A stretch of DNA of 64,000 bases from assembly GCA_036381215.1 (NCBI GenBank), contig DASVDF010000050.1:57157-121156 (forward strand), read 5' to 3'. A program made the translations under genes and the position numbers. The stretch is from IDS-8 sp036381215. GTDB lineage: Bacteria > Pseudomonadota > Gammaproteobacteria > Steroidobacterales > Woeseiaceae. This document shows positions 26,478 through 35,097 of the stretch, one piece after another (position 1 is the stretch's first letter; each line of letters starts with the position of its first letter). A model generated the notes under the pieces. That model was given only the letters and a program-made list of their open reading frames with translations, had not been told where the DNA came from and did not search any database.

Positions 26478-27968
26478 ATGAAGGCACCCAGGTCGACGAA
26501 AGTCGTGATTGCCGGCGGCGGGACGGCCGGCTGGATTGCGGCCGCGGCGCTCTCGAGCAAGCTGGGTGACGTGCTCGACATCACGCTCGTGGAGTCGGAG
26601 GAGATCGGCACCGTTGGCGTCGGAGAGGCCACGATCCCGCCGATGCGGGTCTTTCACAAGCTGCTGCGTATCGACGAGCCTGAGTTCATGCGCGCGACCG
26701 AAGCCACCTTCAAGCTGGGAATCCTGTTCGAGGGCTGGAAGCGGCCGGGCGATACCTACATACACTCCTTCGGCAGGAACGGAACGGAATCATGGCTGTG
26801 CGACTTCCAGCATTTCTGGCTGCGCGGGCTGGAGGCGGGAATCGAAAGCTCGATCGGAGACTACTGTTACGAGCTGCAGGCGGCGAAAGCCGGCCGCTTC
26901 GCCACGGCGCCCGATGCTTCCATCAACTTTGCGTACCACATCGATGCCGGCCGGTACGCGAAATTCCTGCGGCGCCTCAGCGAGGGTCACGGCGTCCGGC
27001 GTGTCGAGGGCAGGATTGCCGCGGTCAACCAGAATGCGGAATCGGGCTTCATCGAATCCCTGGTGATGGCTTCGGGCGAGGTGGTCGAAGGGGACCTGTT
27101 CATCGACTGTACCGGCTTCCGCGGACTCCTGATCGAGCAGACCTTGCACTCCGGGTACGAGGACTGGTCACACTGGCTTCCTTGCGACAGCGCCGTTCCC
27201 GTGCAGACGGAGAAGACCGGGCCGGCGGCGCTGTACGTCCGGGCCATTGTCCATGCTGCCGGCTGGCGCTGGCAGATCCCCCTGCAGCACCGTACCGGCA
27301 ACGGCATGGTCTATTGCAGCCGGTACCTGTCGGATGACGAAGCCACGGCACGACTCCTGGCCGACATCGACGGCACGCCGATCACCGAGCCGCGGGTCAT
27401 CAGGTTCCGGACCGGCCGCCGCCTCAAGTGCTGGAACAAGAACGTCGTGGCCCTCGGGCTGGCCAGCGGCTTCGTCGAGCCGCTGGAATCGACCAGCATT
27501 CACCTCATCATGATGGGCGTCGTCCGCCTGATGCAGCTCTTTCCGTTCGACGGGCCGACCCCTCCGCTCATCGACCAGTACAACCGGCTGACGCAGGACG
27601 AAATCGAGAAGATACGCGATTTCATCGTGCTGCATTACCACGTGACGGAGCGGGACGAGCCGTTCTGGCGCCATTGCAGGGGCATGGAAATTCCAGAAAC
27701 GCTCGCGCACCGCATCGCCCTGTTTCGCGAGAATGCGCACGCGTGGCAGGCCGACAGCGAGCTGTTCCGGGTGGATTCCTGGACGCAGGTGATGCTGGGC
27801 CAGGGAATCATGCCGAAGCGTTTCCATCACCTCGCGCGCACGATGAGCGACGTCGAGATCGCCGATCTGTTACGCGGCATCGCGAGCACGATCGGCCAGG
27901 CGGTCGCAAAGTTGCCGCCGCACGAGGAGTTCCTCGACCGCTATTGCCGGTCGGAGAATGCCCGCTGA
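26478..27968 (+). CDS. Tryptophan-halogenase-family flavoprotein (Hal1)
   Basis: 496 aa (PF04820). FAD motif GGGTAGW at residues 13-19, the catalytic lysine Lys79 in FKLGI (the same number as PrnA/RebH), the flavin-dependent halogenase WxWxIP motif as WRWQIP at 263-268, and Glu337 in EPLEST, equivalent to the catalytic Glu of PrnA. All key residues are present, so a functional FADH2-dependent halogenase is possible, but family members next to TonB receptors do not make known antibiotics. It needs a flavin reductase, which is not in the window. It lies 22 bp after the cupin gene. Confidence 0.9.
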   Translation: MKAPRSTKVVIAGGGTAGWIAAAALSSKLGDVLDITLVESEEIGTVGVGEATIPPMRVFHKLLRIDEPEFMRATEATFKLGILFEGWKRPGDTYIHSFGRNGTESWLCDFQHFWLRGLEAGIESSIGDYCYELQAAKAGRFATAPDASINFAYHIDAGRYAKFLRRLSEGHGVRRVEGRIAAVNQNAESGFIESLVMASGEVVEGDLFIDCTGFRGLLIEQTLHSGYEDWSHWLPCDSAVPVQTEKTGPAALYVRAIVHAAGWRWQIPLQHRTGNGMVYCSRYLSDDEATARLLADIDGTPITEPRVIRFRTGRRLKCWNKNVVALGLASGFVEPLESTSIHLIMMGVVRLMQLFPFDGPTPPLIDQYNRLTQDEIEKIRDFIVLHYHVTERDEPFWRHCRGMEIPETLAHRIALFRENAHAWQADSELFRVDSWTQVMLGQGIMPKRFHHLARTMSDVEIADLLRGIASTIGQAVAKLPPHEEFLDRYCRSENAR

Positions 27969-28041
27969 CGGTCCTTGTGACGTCAGCGGGGAAGCGCCAG
28001 CCGCAAACCGTTGCAGAAAGGACACCAGTGATACGGTGGAG

Positions 28042-28734
28042 ATGAAGCTGAACCCGTCGGCACGAGTCCGGCGCACCACCGTCGGGCACGAAGCCCTGCC
28101 TCTGCTCGTCATCGACGATTTCGTGAGCGATCCGGACGCGCTGGTCCAACACGCCGCCGGCCGCCTGTTCACCGAACGCTGGCGCTGGTTCCCCGGCATC
28201 CGCACGCGCGCACCGCTCGCCTGGCGCCGGCTCGTCGTCGGTGAGCTCGGTGACCTCCTGCGCCAGTTCTTCGGCCTTGGCAGGTGCTCGCTCGGATTCA
28301 GCATGTGCCATTACTCGCTGATCACGACGCCCGCCGACCGGCTCGCGATGCCGCAGCGCATACCGCACTTCGATTCGCTCGGCAGCGACGGCATTGCTTC
28401 CATCCATTACCTCTTCCGGGCACCGCACGGCGGCACGGCGTTCTACCGCCACCGGCGCACCGGCTTCGAATCGGTCGACGAGAGCCGGCGCGATGCCTAC
28501 TTCGCGGCGCTCGAGCCGGAGCTCGCGGGGCGCGACGCACCGCCTGCCGCCTACATCGACGGCGACACCGCGCTCTTCGAGCGCGTGCACGCGGAGAGCG
28601 GGCGGTTCAACCGGATCCTCTTTTATCGCCGCAACGCCCTGCACTCGGGCTCGATCGGTAAGGATTTTGTGCCGGATGCGGATCCGCTCACCGGCCGACT
28701 CAGCATCAACAGCTTCATCGACCCCGGGACCTGA
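28042..28734 (+). CDS. DUF6445-family protein, probable 2OG-Fe(II) oxygenase fold
   Basis: 230 aa from MKLNPSARVRRTT. PLLVIDDFVSDPDALV opens the domain; PHFDS and ALHSGSI provide His/Asp and a second His in the spacing expected for an iron site, and RLSINSFI closes it. DUF6445 proteins accompany tryptophan-halogenase-like genes; their activity is not established. The frame is open to an ATG at 27958 inside the previous gene, the alternative start; neither has a good ribosome site. It is followed after 1 bp by the GH9 gene. Confidence 0.78.
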   Translation: MKLNPSARVRRTTVGHEALPLLVIDDFVSDPDALVQHAAGRLFTERWRWFPGIRTRAPLAWRRLVVGELGDLLRQFFGLGRCSLGFSMCHYSLITTPADRLAMPQRIPHFDSLGSDGIASIHYLFRAPHGGTAFYRHRRTGFESVDESRRDAYFAALEPELAGRDAPPAAYIDGDTALFERVHAESGRFNRILFYRRNALHSGSIGKDFVPDADPLTGRLSINSFIDPGT

Positions 28735-28735
28735 C

Positions 28736-31207
28736 ATGCGCATACGAAATCTCGTAATCCTTCCCCTGCTGCTTGCGACCGCCGCCTTTGCGGCGGATGA
28801 CTCCGCGTTCACGCTGAATGAACACGGGTACTTCGCTTCGCCCGGCTTCGACGTGCTGGTCTACAGCAACGCCTACAGCGGGCTGTTCAGCGATTCCAAG
28901 ATCAGCGGCGTCGAGATCGTGCAGCACGGGGCGCGCACGGCGACCAACGGCGATGTGCGCCTGCACGCGACGCCGGAGCAGTGGGATCCGATTCCGGAGC
29001 TCGTCGAGCGAGTAGTAGACAGTCAAAACAATAAGATAACGGCAAGACTTCAGTATCCGGATGAGCGTTTCTCGTTCACGCTGCAGGCCGAAGCCGACGG
29101 CGCCGCGCTGCTCCTCTCGGTGCACCTGGACGAGCCGCTGCCCAGCGCGCTCGAAGGCCGCGCGGGCTTCAACCTCGAGTTCCTGCCGTCGGCGTACTTC
29201 GGGCACGCCTGGCTCATGGACGAGCGCTCCGGTTTGTTTCCGCTGCATCCCGTCGGGGTGAAAGAGCAGGACGTCGTGGCGCCCCTGCCGCTCGCCCGCG
29301 GCCATCGTCTCGTGCTCGCGCCCGAAGATCCCGAGCGGCGCATCGTCGTCACGTCGAAGGACGCCGCGCTGCAGCTGTACGACGGGCGCGGCAAGGCGCA
29401 GAACGGCTGGTTCGTCGTGCGCAGCCTGTTGCCGGCCGGGCGCACCGGCAAGGTGCTGGAATGGCGGCTCGAGGGTTCGCGCATCGACGGCTGGACGCGG
29501 ACGCCCGTGATCGCGCATTCGCAGGCAGGCTATCTGCCGGCGCAGGAAAAGCGGGCGGTGATCGAGCTCGACCCGCGGGCCGCAGGCGACGCGCCGGCGC
29601 GCCTGTACCGGGTCGGCGCGGACGGCCGAGCGGAGCTCGTGCTCGAGCGCGTACCGGATCCGTGGGGCGACTATCTGCGCTACACGTACCGGGTGTTCGA
29701 TTTCTCCGCCGTTCGCGAGCCGGGCATTTATTACCTCGAGTACGCGGGCCAGCGGACGGCGCCGTTCCGGATCGCCGACGACGTGTACGATCACGCCTGG
29801 CAGCCGACACTGGACGTGTACCTGCCCGTGCAGATGGATCACGTCATGGTGAACGAGGCCTATCGCGTGTGGCATGGCGCTTCGCATCTCGAAGACGCGC
29901 GCCAGGCGCCGGTCGACCACGTGCACTTCGACCTGTACGCGCAGGGGCCGACCACCGACAGCCCGTACGCACCCGGCGAGCACATTCCCGGCCTCGCGGT
30001 CGGCGGATGGTACGACGCGGGCGATTACGACATCCGCACGCAGACGCAGTATTACGTCGTGAACACGCTCGTGAATGCCTGGGAAGAGTTCGGCCTCGAG
30101 CGTGACGTGACGAGCGTCGATTACCAGCGCCGTTACGTGGACCTGCACGTCGCGGACGGCAAACCCGACCTGCTGCAGCAGATCGAGCACGGTGTCAGGC
30201 AGCTCGTGGCGCAGCACCGTGCGGTCGGCCACGCCATTCCCGGCATCGTCGCCCCCGACCTCGGCCAGTACACGCATCTCGGCGACGGCTCGACCAAGAC
30301 GGACAACCTCGTCTATGACCCGGCGCTCGGCGAGACGGAAGCCGACGGGCGAAAGAGCGGCGTGGCGGACGACCGCTGGGCATTCACGAGCCGCTCGTCG
30401 GCGCTCGAGTTCGGCTCCATCGCGGCGTTGGCCGCGGCGAGCCGCGCCCTGGCCGGCTACGACGACGTGCTCGCCAGGGAGTCTCTCGACATCGCCGTGC
30501 GTGCCTGGAACGCGGAGCAGGCGCGCGGACCGGTGATCTTCAGCCACGGCAACACCACCGGCGGACCGCTCGAATCGGAGGAGCTGAAAGCCGCGCTCGA
30601 GCTGCTCGTCACCACGGGCGACGAGCGCTACGCGACGCGGTTCCGCGAGCTCGTGCCCGTGATCGAGAAGAGCTTCGCGCCGCATGCGGTGCTCGCCGTG
30701 CGGGCGCTGCCATACCTCGACGACGGTTACCGCCAGCGCATCCGCGAGCTCGCGCTCGCGCACCGCCGCTGGCTCGATGCGCTGCAGGAAAAGAATCCGT
30801 ACGGCGTGCCGATCGCGGACGGCGGCTGGGCCGGCAACGGGCAGGTGATCGGCCTCGCGATCGCGAACTGGTACCTGCACCGCGCGTTTCCCGACGTGAT
30901 CCGGCCCGAAGACGTGTACCGCGGCGTCGACTACATCCTCGGGACGCACCCGGCCTCGAGCCTGTCGTTCGTTTCCGGCGTCGGCGCGCGCTCGAAGGAG
31001 GTCGCCTATGGCATGAACCGCGCGGATTTCGCGTTCATCCCGGGCGGCGTCGTGCCGGGCGTGCTGATCGTCCAGCCGGATCTCCCGGAGAACAAGGAGG
31101 ACTGGCCGTTCCTGTGGGGCGAGAACGAGTACGTCATCTCCGTGGCCGCTTCCTGGATCTTCCTCGCCAACGCCGCCCGCGACCTCGCGACGGCCGCAGA
31201 AGGCTGA
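28736..31207 (+). CDS. GH9 glycoside hydrolase (endoglucanase/cellodextrinase type)
   Basis: 823 aa. A signal peptide (MRIRNLVILPLLLATAAFA) is followed by about 250 residues of beta-rich N-terminal region, an Ig-like CelD_N domain (starting near AHSQAGYLP) and the (alpha/alpha)6 catalytic domain. GGWYDAGDYD holds the catalytic-base Asp pair and WGENEYVIS near the C-terminus the acid Glu. GH9 enzymes cut beta-1,4-glucans. It is the last gene before the LacI regulator whose operator precedes the receptor at the head of this gene series. A short AT-rich patch (29011-29040, about 30% GC) interrupts the otherwise very GC-rich gene. Confidence 0.88.
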   Translation: MRIRNLVILPLLLATAAFAADDSAFTLNEHGYFASPGFDVLVYSNAYSGLFSDSKISGVEIVQHGARTATNGDVRLHATPEQWDPIPELVERVVDSQNNKITARLQYPDERFSFTLQAEADGAALLLSVHLDEPLPSALEGRAGFNLEFLPSAYFGHAWLMDERSGLFPLHPVGVKEQDVVAPLPLARGHRLVLAPEDPERRIVVTSKDAALQLYDGRGKAQNGWFVVRSLLPAGRTGKVLEWRLEGSRIDGWTRTPVIAHSQAGYLPAQEKRAVIELDPRAAGDAPARLYRVGADGRAELVLERVPDPWGDYLRYTYRVFDFSAVREPGIYYLEYAGQRTAPFRIADDVYDHAWQPTLDVYLPVQMDHVMVNEAYRVWHGASHLEDARQAPVDHVHFDLYAQGPTTDSPYAPGEHIPGLAVGGWYDAGDYDIRTQTQYYVVNTLVNAWEEFGLERDVTSVDYQRRYVDLHVADGKPDLLQQIEHGVRQLVAQHRAVGHAIPGIVAPDLGQYTHLGDGSTKTDNLVYDPALGETEADGRKSGVADDRWAFTSRSSALEFGSIAALAAASRALAGYDDVLARESLDIAVRAWNAEQARGPVIFSHGNTTGGPLESEELKAALELLVTTGDERYATRFRELVPVIEKSFAPHAVLAVRALPYLDDGYRQRIRELALAHRRWLDALQEKNPYGVPIADGGWAGNGQVIGLAIANWYLHRAFPDVIRPEDVYRGVDYILGTHPASSLSFVSGVGARSKEVAYGMNRADFAFIPGGVVPGVLIVQPDLPENKEDWPFLWGENEYVISVAASWIFLANAARDLATAAEG

Positions 31208-31217
31208 TTTGCCACGA

Positions 31218-31232
31218 GCTAAACGTTTTACA
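31218..31232 (+). promoter_or_regulatory. LacI-type operator A, site 3 (autoregulatory)
   Basis: GCTAAACGTTTTACA, identical to site 1, 25 bp before the ATG of the LacI-family gene. A good -10 hexamer TATACT follows at 31239-31244, so the operator sits in the -10/-35 spacer, the classic position for repression. Confidence 0.85.
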
Positions 31233-31257
31233 TCGCGGTATACTGCGGCCGAGAACC

Positions 31258-32265
31258 ATGGCCAAAGTCGGTATAAAGGACATCGCCGCCCGGGCGGGTG
31301 TCTCCATTGCCACCGTTTCGCACGCGTTACGGAATCCCGGCCGCGTTTCGGAAAGCACCCGCAACAAGGTCCTCGCCGCGGCCGCGGCCGTAGGCTATAC
31401 GCCGAACAACCTGGCGGTCAGCCTGCGGACCGCGCGCTCCGGTAACATCGTCGCGATCATTCCGGACGTGGCGGACAGCTTCAACTCCGGCATCATCAAA
31501 GCGATCGAGAAAGTCGCGCACAGCCGCGGCTATTCCGTGCTGCTCGGCGACACCCAGGGCTCGCCGGAGCGCGAGCGCGAGTTCGCGGCGATGACCCGCT
31601 CGCGGCAGGCCGACGGCATCATCCTCATGTCGCATCGCCTTCCGTTCGACATGGACGGCAGGTCGCCCGTGACCTTGCCGCCGCTGGTGAACGGCGGCGA
31701 GTTCACCGGCTGCGACGCCTTCCCCACCGTCTCGGTCGACGACGTGCAAGCCGCCATCGACGCCACGCAGCACCTTCTCGACTACGGCCACCGGCAGATC
31801 GCATGCATTACCGGCGACATGCAGACCATGAGCAGCCGCGACCGGCTCACTGGCTTCCGGCGCGCCCTCGAGGAGGCCGGGCTCGCGTTCGACGAAAGCC
31901 GCGTCGTCTACGGCGAATACAGCGTGCAATCCGGGGAGAAGGGCGTCGAGAAGCTGCTCGTGCGCAAAACACGGCCCACCGCCATCTTCTGCTTCAGCGA
32001 CGAAATCGCCCTGGGCTGCATGTATGCCCTGCGCCAGCACGGCTTCACCGTGCCCGACGACATCTCGGTCATGGGCTTCGACGACATCCCGTTCGCGAAA
32101 TACTTTGCACCCCCTCTCACCACGATTGCGCAACCGGTCGAAGCCATCGGCACCACCTGCGCCACGCTTCTGCTCGATATCATCGACGGCAAGCAGCCCG
32201 AAAAGATGCGCCACTTACTCCCGCACCGCCTGGTGGTCCGCGAAAGCACCCGCCGGCTTTCGTAG
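31258..32265 (+). CDS. LacI-family transcriptional regulator of the beta-glucan locus
   Basis: 335 aa. The N-terminal helix-turn-helix (IKDIAARAGVSIATVSHALRN) and hinge helix (NNLAVSLRTARS) precede a periplasmic-binding-protein-like effector domain (IVAIIPDVADSF; VMGFDDIPFAKYF). The exact match of its own upstream operator with those before the symporter-GH94 and receptor operons makes it the likely repressor of all three units. The effector is probably a cello-oligosaccharide or derivative, by inference from its targets. Confidence 0.92.
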   Translation: MAKVGIKDIAARAGVSIATVSHALRNPGRVSESTRNKVLAAAAAVGYTPNNLAVSLRTARSGNIVAIIPDVADSFNSGIIKAIEKVAHSRGYSVLLGDTQGSPEREREFAAMTRSRQADGIILMSHRLPFDMDGRSPVTLPPLVNGGEFTGCDAFPTVSVDDVQAAIDATQHLLDYGHRQIACITGDMQTMSSRDRLTGFRRALEEAGLAFDESRVVYGEYSVQSGEKGVEKLLVRKTRPTAIFCFSDEIALGCMYALRQHGFTVPDDISVMGFDDIPFAKYFAPPLTTIAQPVEAIGTTCATLLLDIIDGKQPEKMRHLLPHRLVVRESTRRLS

Positions 32266-32297
32266 AACCCACGCGCACCATCGACGGAGCTCCGTTC

Positions 32298-32738
32298 GTG
32301 CGCCTGTGGTCTCTGCATCCGCGCTATCTCGACACCAAAGGTCTCGTCGCCGTCTGGCGCGAGGGCCTGCTGGCGCAGGCGGTTCTCGCGGGCAGGACGC
32401 GCGGCTACCGGCGACACCCGCAGCTTCGGCGCTTCAGCGAAACGCCGGCGCCCGCAGCCTGTGTCGCGGCGTATCTCGAGTGGATCCACGCGGAAGCCGC
32501 GCGCCGCGGCTACCGCTTCGACCAGCGGCTGATCGGTCCGGGCGCCGCCGCCGCGGGCTCCTTGCCCATCACCGACGGCCAGCTCGAGCACGAGTGGACC
32601 CATCTCAGGAACAAGCTCGAAGCGCGGGATGCGCGGTGGCTGGCGCAATTCGAGGAGGTCACGCTGCCGGAACCGCACCCGCTGTTCCGGGTCGTACCTG
32701 GCGATGTCGCGAGCTGGGAGACGGGGCGCCGCGCCTGA
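32298..32738 (+). CDS. Pyrimidine dimer DNA glycosylase-like protein (T4 endonuclease V family)
   Basis: 146 aa from a GTG start with GGAG 8 bases upstream. VRLWSLHPRYLDTKGLVAVWREGLLAQAVL and TRGYRRHPQLRRF fit PF03013 (Pyr_excise), small enzymes related to phage T4 endonuclease V that cut at UV photoproducts. The frame is open further upstream across the LacI gene, which is shadow. It lies 32 bp after the LacI stop with no apparent link to carbohydrate use. Catalytic activity cannot be judged here, since T4 EndoV uses its processed N-terminal Thr. Confidence 0.75.
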   Translation: MRLWSLHPRYLDTKGLVAVWREGLLAQAVLAGRTRGYRRHPQLRRFSETPAPAACVAAYLEWIHAEAARRGYRFDQRLIGPGAAAAGSLPITDGQLEHEWTHLRNKLEARDARWLAQFEEVTLPEPHPLFRVVPGDVASWETGRRA

Positions 32739-32819
32739 TCCGGCTCACCGGGCGCCGCTTGTGCACTCGTTTCCGCGGGTGCCTGCGCATCCGCGCGACG
32801 GAACGTCCCCTGTAAAGCT

Positions 32820-34964
32820 TCAGTGGCCGGGGGCGTAGGGGAATTCGAGGCTCTGGTAGTACTCGAGGGTGTGCGCCGGCAGGCGGGCGCCTTCGGGCCA
32901 CGGCTGGCCGGAGACGGCTTGGAACCAGGCGAGGCAGGCGTCGCGCCACCATCGCGCCTCCTCGTGCTGGATGCGCAGGAAATCGGCCGTCTTCTGCCAG
33001 CGTTCGGCATCGACGTAGGTTTTCAGCGAGTCCCAGGTCGCCTGCATCTGCGCCACCTGCGTGACGCCCGCGTCGTAGTGCGCGACGAGCTCCTCCCAGA
33101 GCGTCCTGCCGGAGCGCATGCGGTAATCCCAGGCCACGTGGTGGAACCAGAGCAGGAGCTCGTCCGGCACGTGCTCGAGGCTCGCGAACTCGCGTGCCAC
33201 CGGCGGCGCGTACTGCGCCACGGCGTTGCTGCCCGTCGCTGTGCGGTCGAAACCGATGCCGTGCTCGTCCGCGCGATGGTAGTACACCGGGTTCCACTCC
33301 GGCCGGTCGAGGTCCGACACCCACGGGCCCGGTCCGTAGTGATGTCCGGTCGCCATCAGGTGGGCGAGCCCGAGCGGCGTCATGTAGTTCACGACGGCCT
33401 CGCGCGACCCCATCATCATCGCGAGCGCCGGCTCCACGAACTCTCGATCGCGCGAGAACGTCATACGCAGCCATTCGTCCGCGATGTCGCGCGCCGCGAG
33501 CGCCGGGTCCCATGCCAGCCGGCCGAAGGCGTACCAGTTCGCCTGGTCGAATATCGAGCCGCTCCAGTCGCGGTCCGCGCCGATATTCGCGACGCCCGCC
33601 ATGCCCGTCACGCCGTACCCGTGCAGCTCGCCGTCGATGACGCGCGCGACAGTCGAGCCTTTGCCCTGCACGAAAGTGTCCGCGTCCAGCACTTCCTCGA
33701 ACAGCGTCCCGAGGTACACGAGATGGGTCGCGAAGCCCAGGTACTCCTTGGTGATCTGCAGCTCCAGCATGAGCGGCGTCTGCGGCATCGCGCCGAACAG
33801 CGGATGGAACGGCTCCCGCGGCTGGAAGTCGATCGGCCCGTTCTTCACCTGTACCAGCACGTTGCCGGCAAACTGGCCATCGAGCGGCACGAACTCGTCG
33901 TAAGCCTGCTTCGCCCGGTCCTCCGGATTGTCCGCTGAATAGACGAACGCGCGCCACATCACCACGCCGCCGTGCGGCGCGAGTGCCTCCGCCAGCATGT
34001 TCGCCCCGTCCGCATGCGTGCGGCCGTAATCCTGCGGCCCTGGCTGGCCCTCTGAATTCGCTTTCACCAGGAAGCCGCCGAAATCCGGGATCGCGGCATA
34101 GATCTCGTCCGCCTTCGCCCGCCACCACGCGCGCACCTGCTCGTCGAGCGGGTCCGCCGTATCGAGCCCGCCAAGCTCCATCGGTGCCGTGAAGCGCGCG
34201 GACAGGTACACGCGGATGCCCCACGGCCGCAGTACATCGGCAATCGCCGCCGTCTTCTCGATGTAGCGCGCGGAGAGCGACAGCGCGTCGGCATTGACGT
34301 TGTTCAGCACTGCGCCGTTGATGCCGATCGAGGCATTCGCGCGTGCGTAGTCGCGATAGCGCGGATCCACGTGCTCCGGGAGCTTCCACCAGTCCCAGAT
34401 CGAGCGGCCGGCGTAGCCGCGCTCGACCGTGCCGTCGAGGTTGTCCCAGTGATCGAGCACGCGCAACTCGACGCGCGGCGCGCTCACGATATCGATATCC
34501 GCCAGGGAAGCGCCGGTCTCGAGGGCCCGCAACAGGGCGAAGACACCGTACAGCACGCCGACGTCGCGGTTGGCCGCGACGACTGTGAACGTACGCCCGT
34601 CGAGATCTGCCGCACGGATCACGTAACCTTCGTTGCCGACGTCCTCGAGCGGCAGTGCCAGCCGGCGCACCAGCTCCGATGCATCCGGCGTGCCGAGCAC
34701 GACCGCCCGATCTGCCGTCGCCGTCGCCGTGGGCACGTCAGCGCCCTGCAGGCGTGCGAGCGCCGCCCGCAGCTCATCGCGCGCGAGCGCGAGCGTGGGC
34801 GAGGGTGCGGCCGGAGCGACCACGCGAGTGACTCGCGGCGGCTCCGCGAGCGGTGCATGCCGGAGCCATAGTGCGTAGCCGTCCTCCGCCTGCGCGGCGC
34901 CCGCCGGGGCGAGTCCTGTGAGCACCAGGGATAACAGCAGGCAAAAAGCTTTATTTCTAAGCAT
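32820..34964 (-). CDS. GH67 alpha-glucuronidase, exported
   Basis: 714 aa including a signal peptide (MLRNKAFCLLLSLVLTGLAPAGAAQA). AGAGG-like ribosome site 7 bases before the ATG. The three acidic residues known from Cellvibrio GlcA67A have counterparts: Glu in KANSEGQPGP, Asp in NGPIDFQPREP and Glu in LELQITKEY. The enzyme removes 4-O-methyl-glucuronic acid from the non-reducing end of xylo-oligosaccharides. It follows the PA14-containing GH3 gene on the same strand (133-bp gap with nothing recognisable), so both probably respond to the operator at 37783-37798. Confidence 0.9.
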   Translation of the reverse strand: MLRNKAFCLLLSLVLTGLAPAGAAQAEDGYALWLRHAPLAEPPRVTRVVAPAAPSPTLALARDELRAALARLQGADVPTATATADRAVVLGTPDASELVRRLALPLEDVGNEGYVIRAADLDGRTFTVVAANRDVGVLYGVFALLRALETGASLADIDIVSAPRVELRVLDHWDNLDGTVERGYAGRSIWDWWKLPEHVDPRYRDYARANASIGINGAVLNNVNADALSLSARYIEKTAAIADVLRPWGIRVYLSARFTAPMELGGLDTADPLDEQVRAWWRAKADEIYAAIPDFGGFLVKANSEGQPGPQDYGRTHADGANMLAEALAPHGGVVMWRAFVYSADNPEDRAKQAYDEFVPLDGQFAGNVLVQVKNGPIDFQPREPFHPLFGAMPQTPLMLELQITKEYLGFATHLVYLGTLFEEVLDADTFVQGKGSTVARVIDGELHGYGVTGMAGVANIGADRDWSGSIFDQANWYAFGRLAWDPALAARDIADEWLRMTFSRDREFVEPALAMMMGSREAVVNYMTPLGLAHLMATGHHYGPGPWVSDLDRPEWNPVYYHRADEHGIGFDRTATGSNAVAQYAPPVAREFASLEHVPDELLLWFHHVAWDYRMRSGRTLWEELVAHYDAGVTQVAQMQATWDSLKTYVDAERWQKTADFLRIQHEEARWWRDACLAWFQAVSGQPWPEGARLPAHTLEYYQSLEFPYAPGH

Positions 34965-35097
34965 TTGCGCACCTCTTCTCGGGTGACGGATGAGCTCGCG
35001 CCACACGGCCGCTATCAAGGGCGCACAGGCGTTTGCGGGAACTCCGCAGCACCATCCACGACAGCACGCATGCGGACGTCACCGCCGCGGAGGCTTT

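Noticed and set aside
31803..32297. Upstream extension of the pyrimidine dimer glycosylase frame into the LacI gene
   Set aside because: That part is a shadow of the LacI coding region. The family similarity begins at VRLWSLHP, right at a GTG with a ribosome site.
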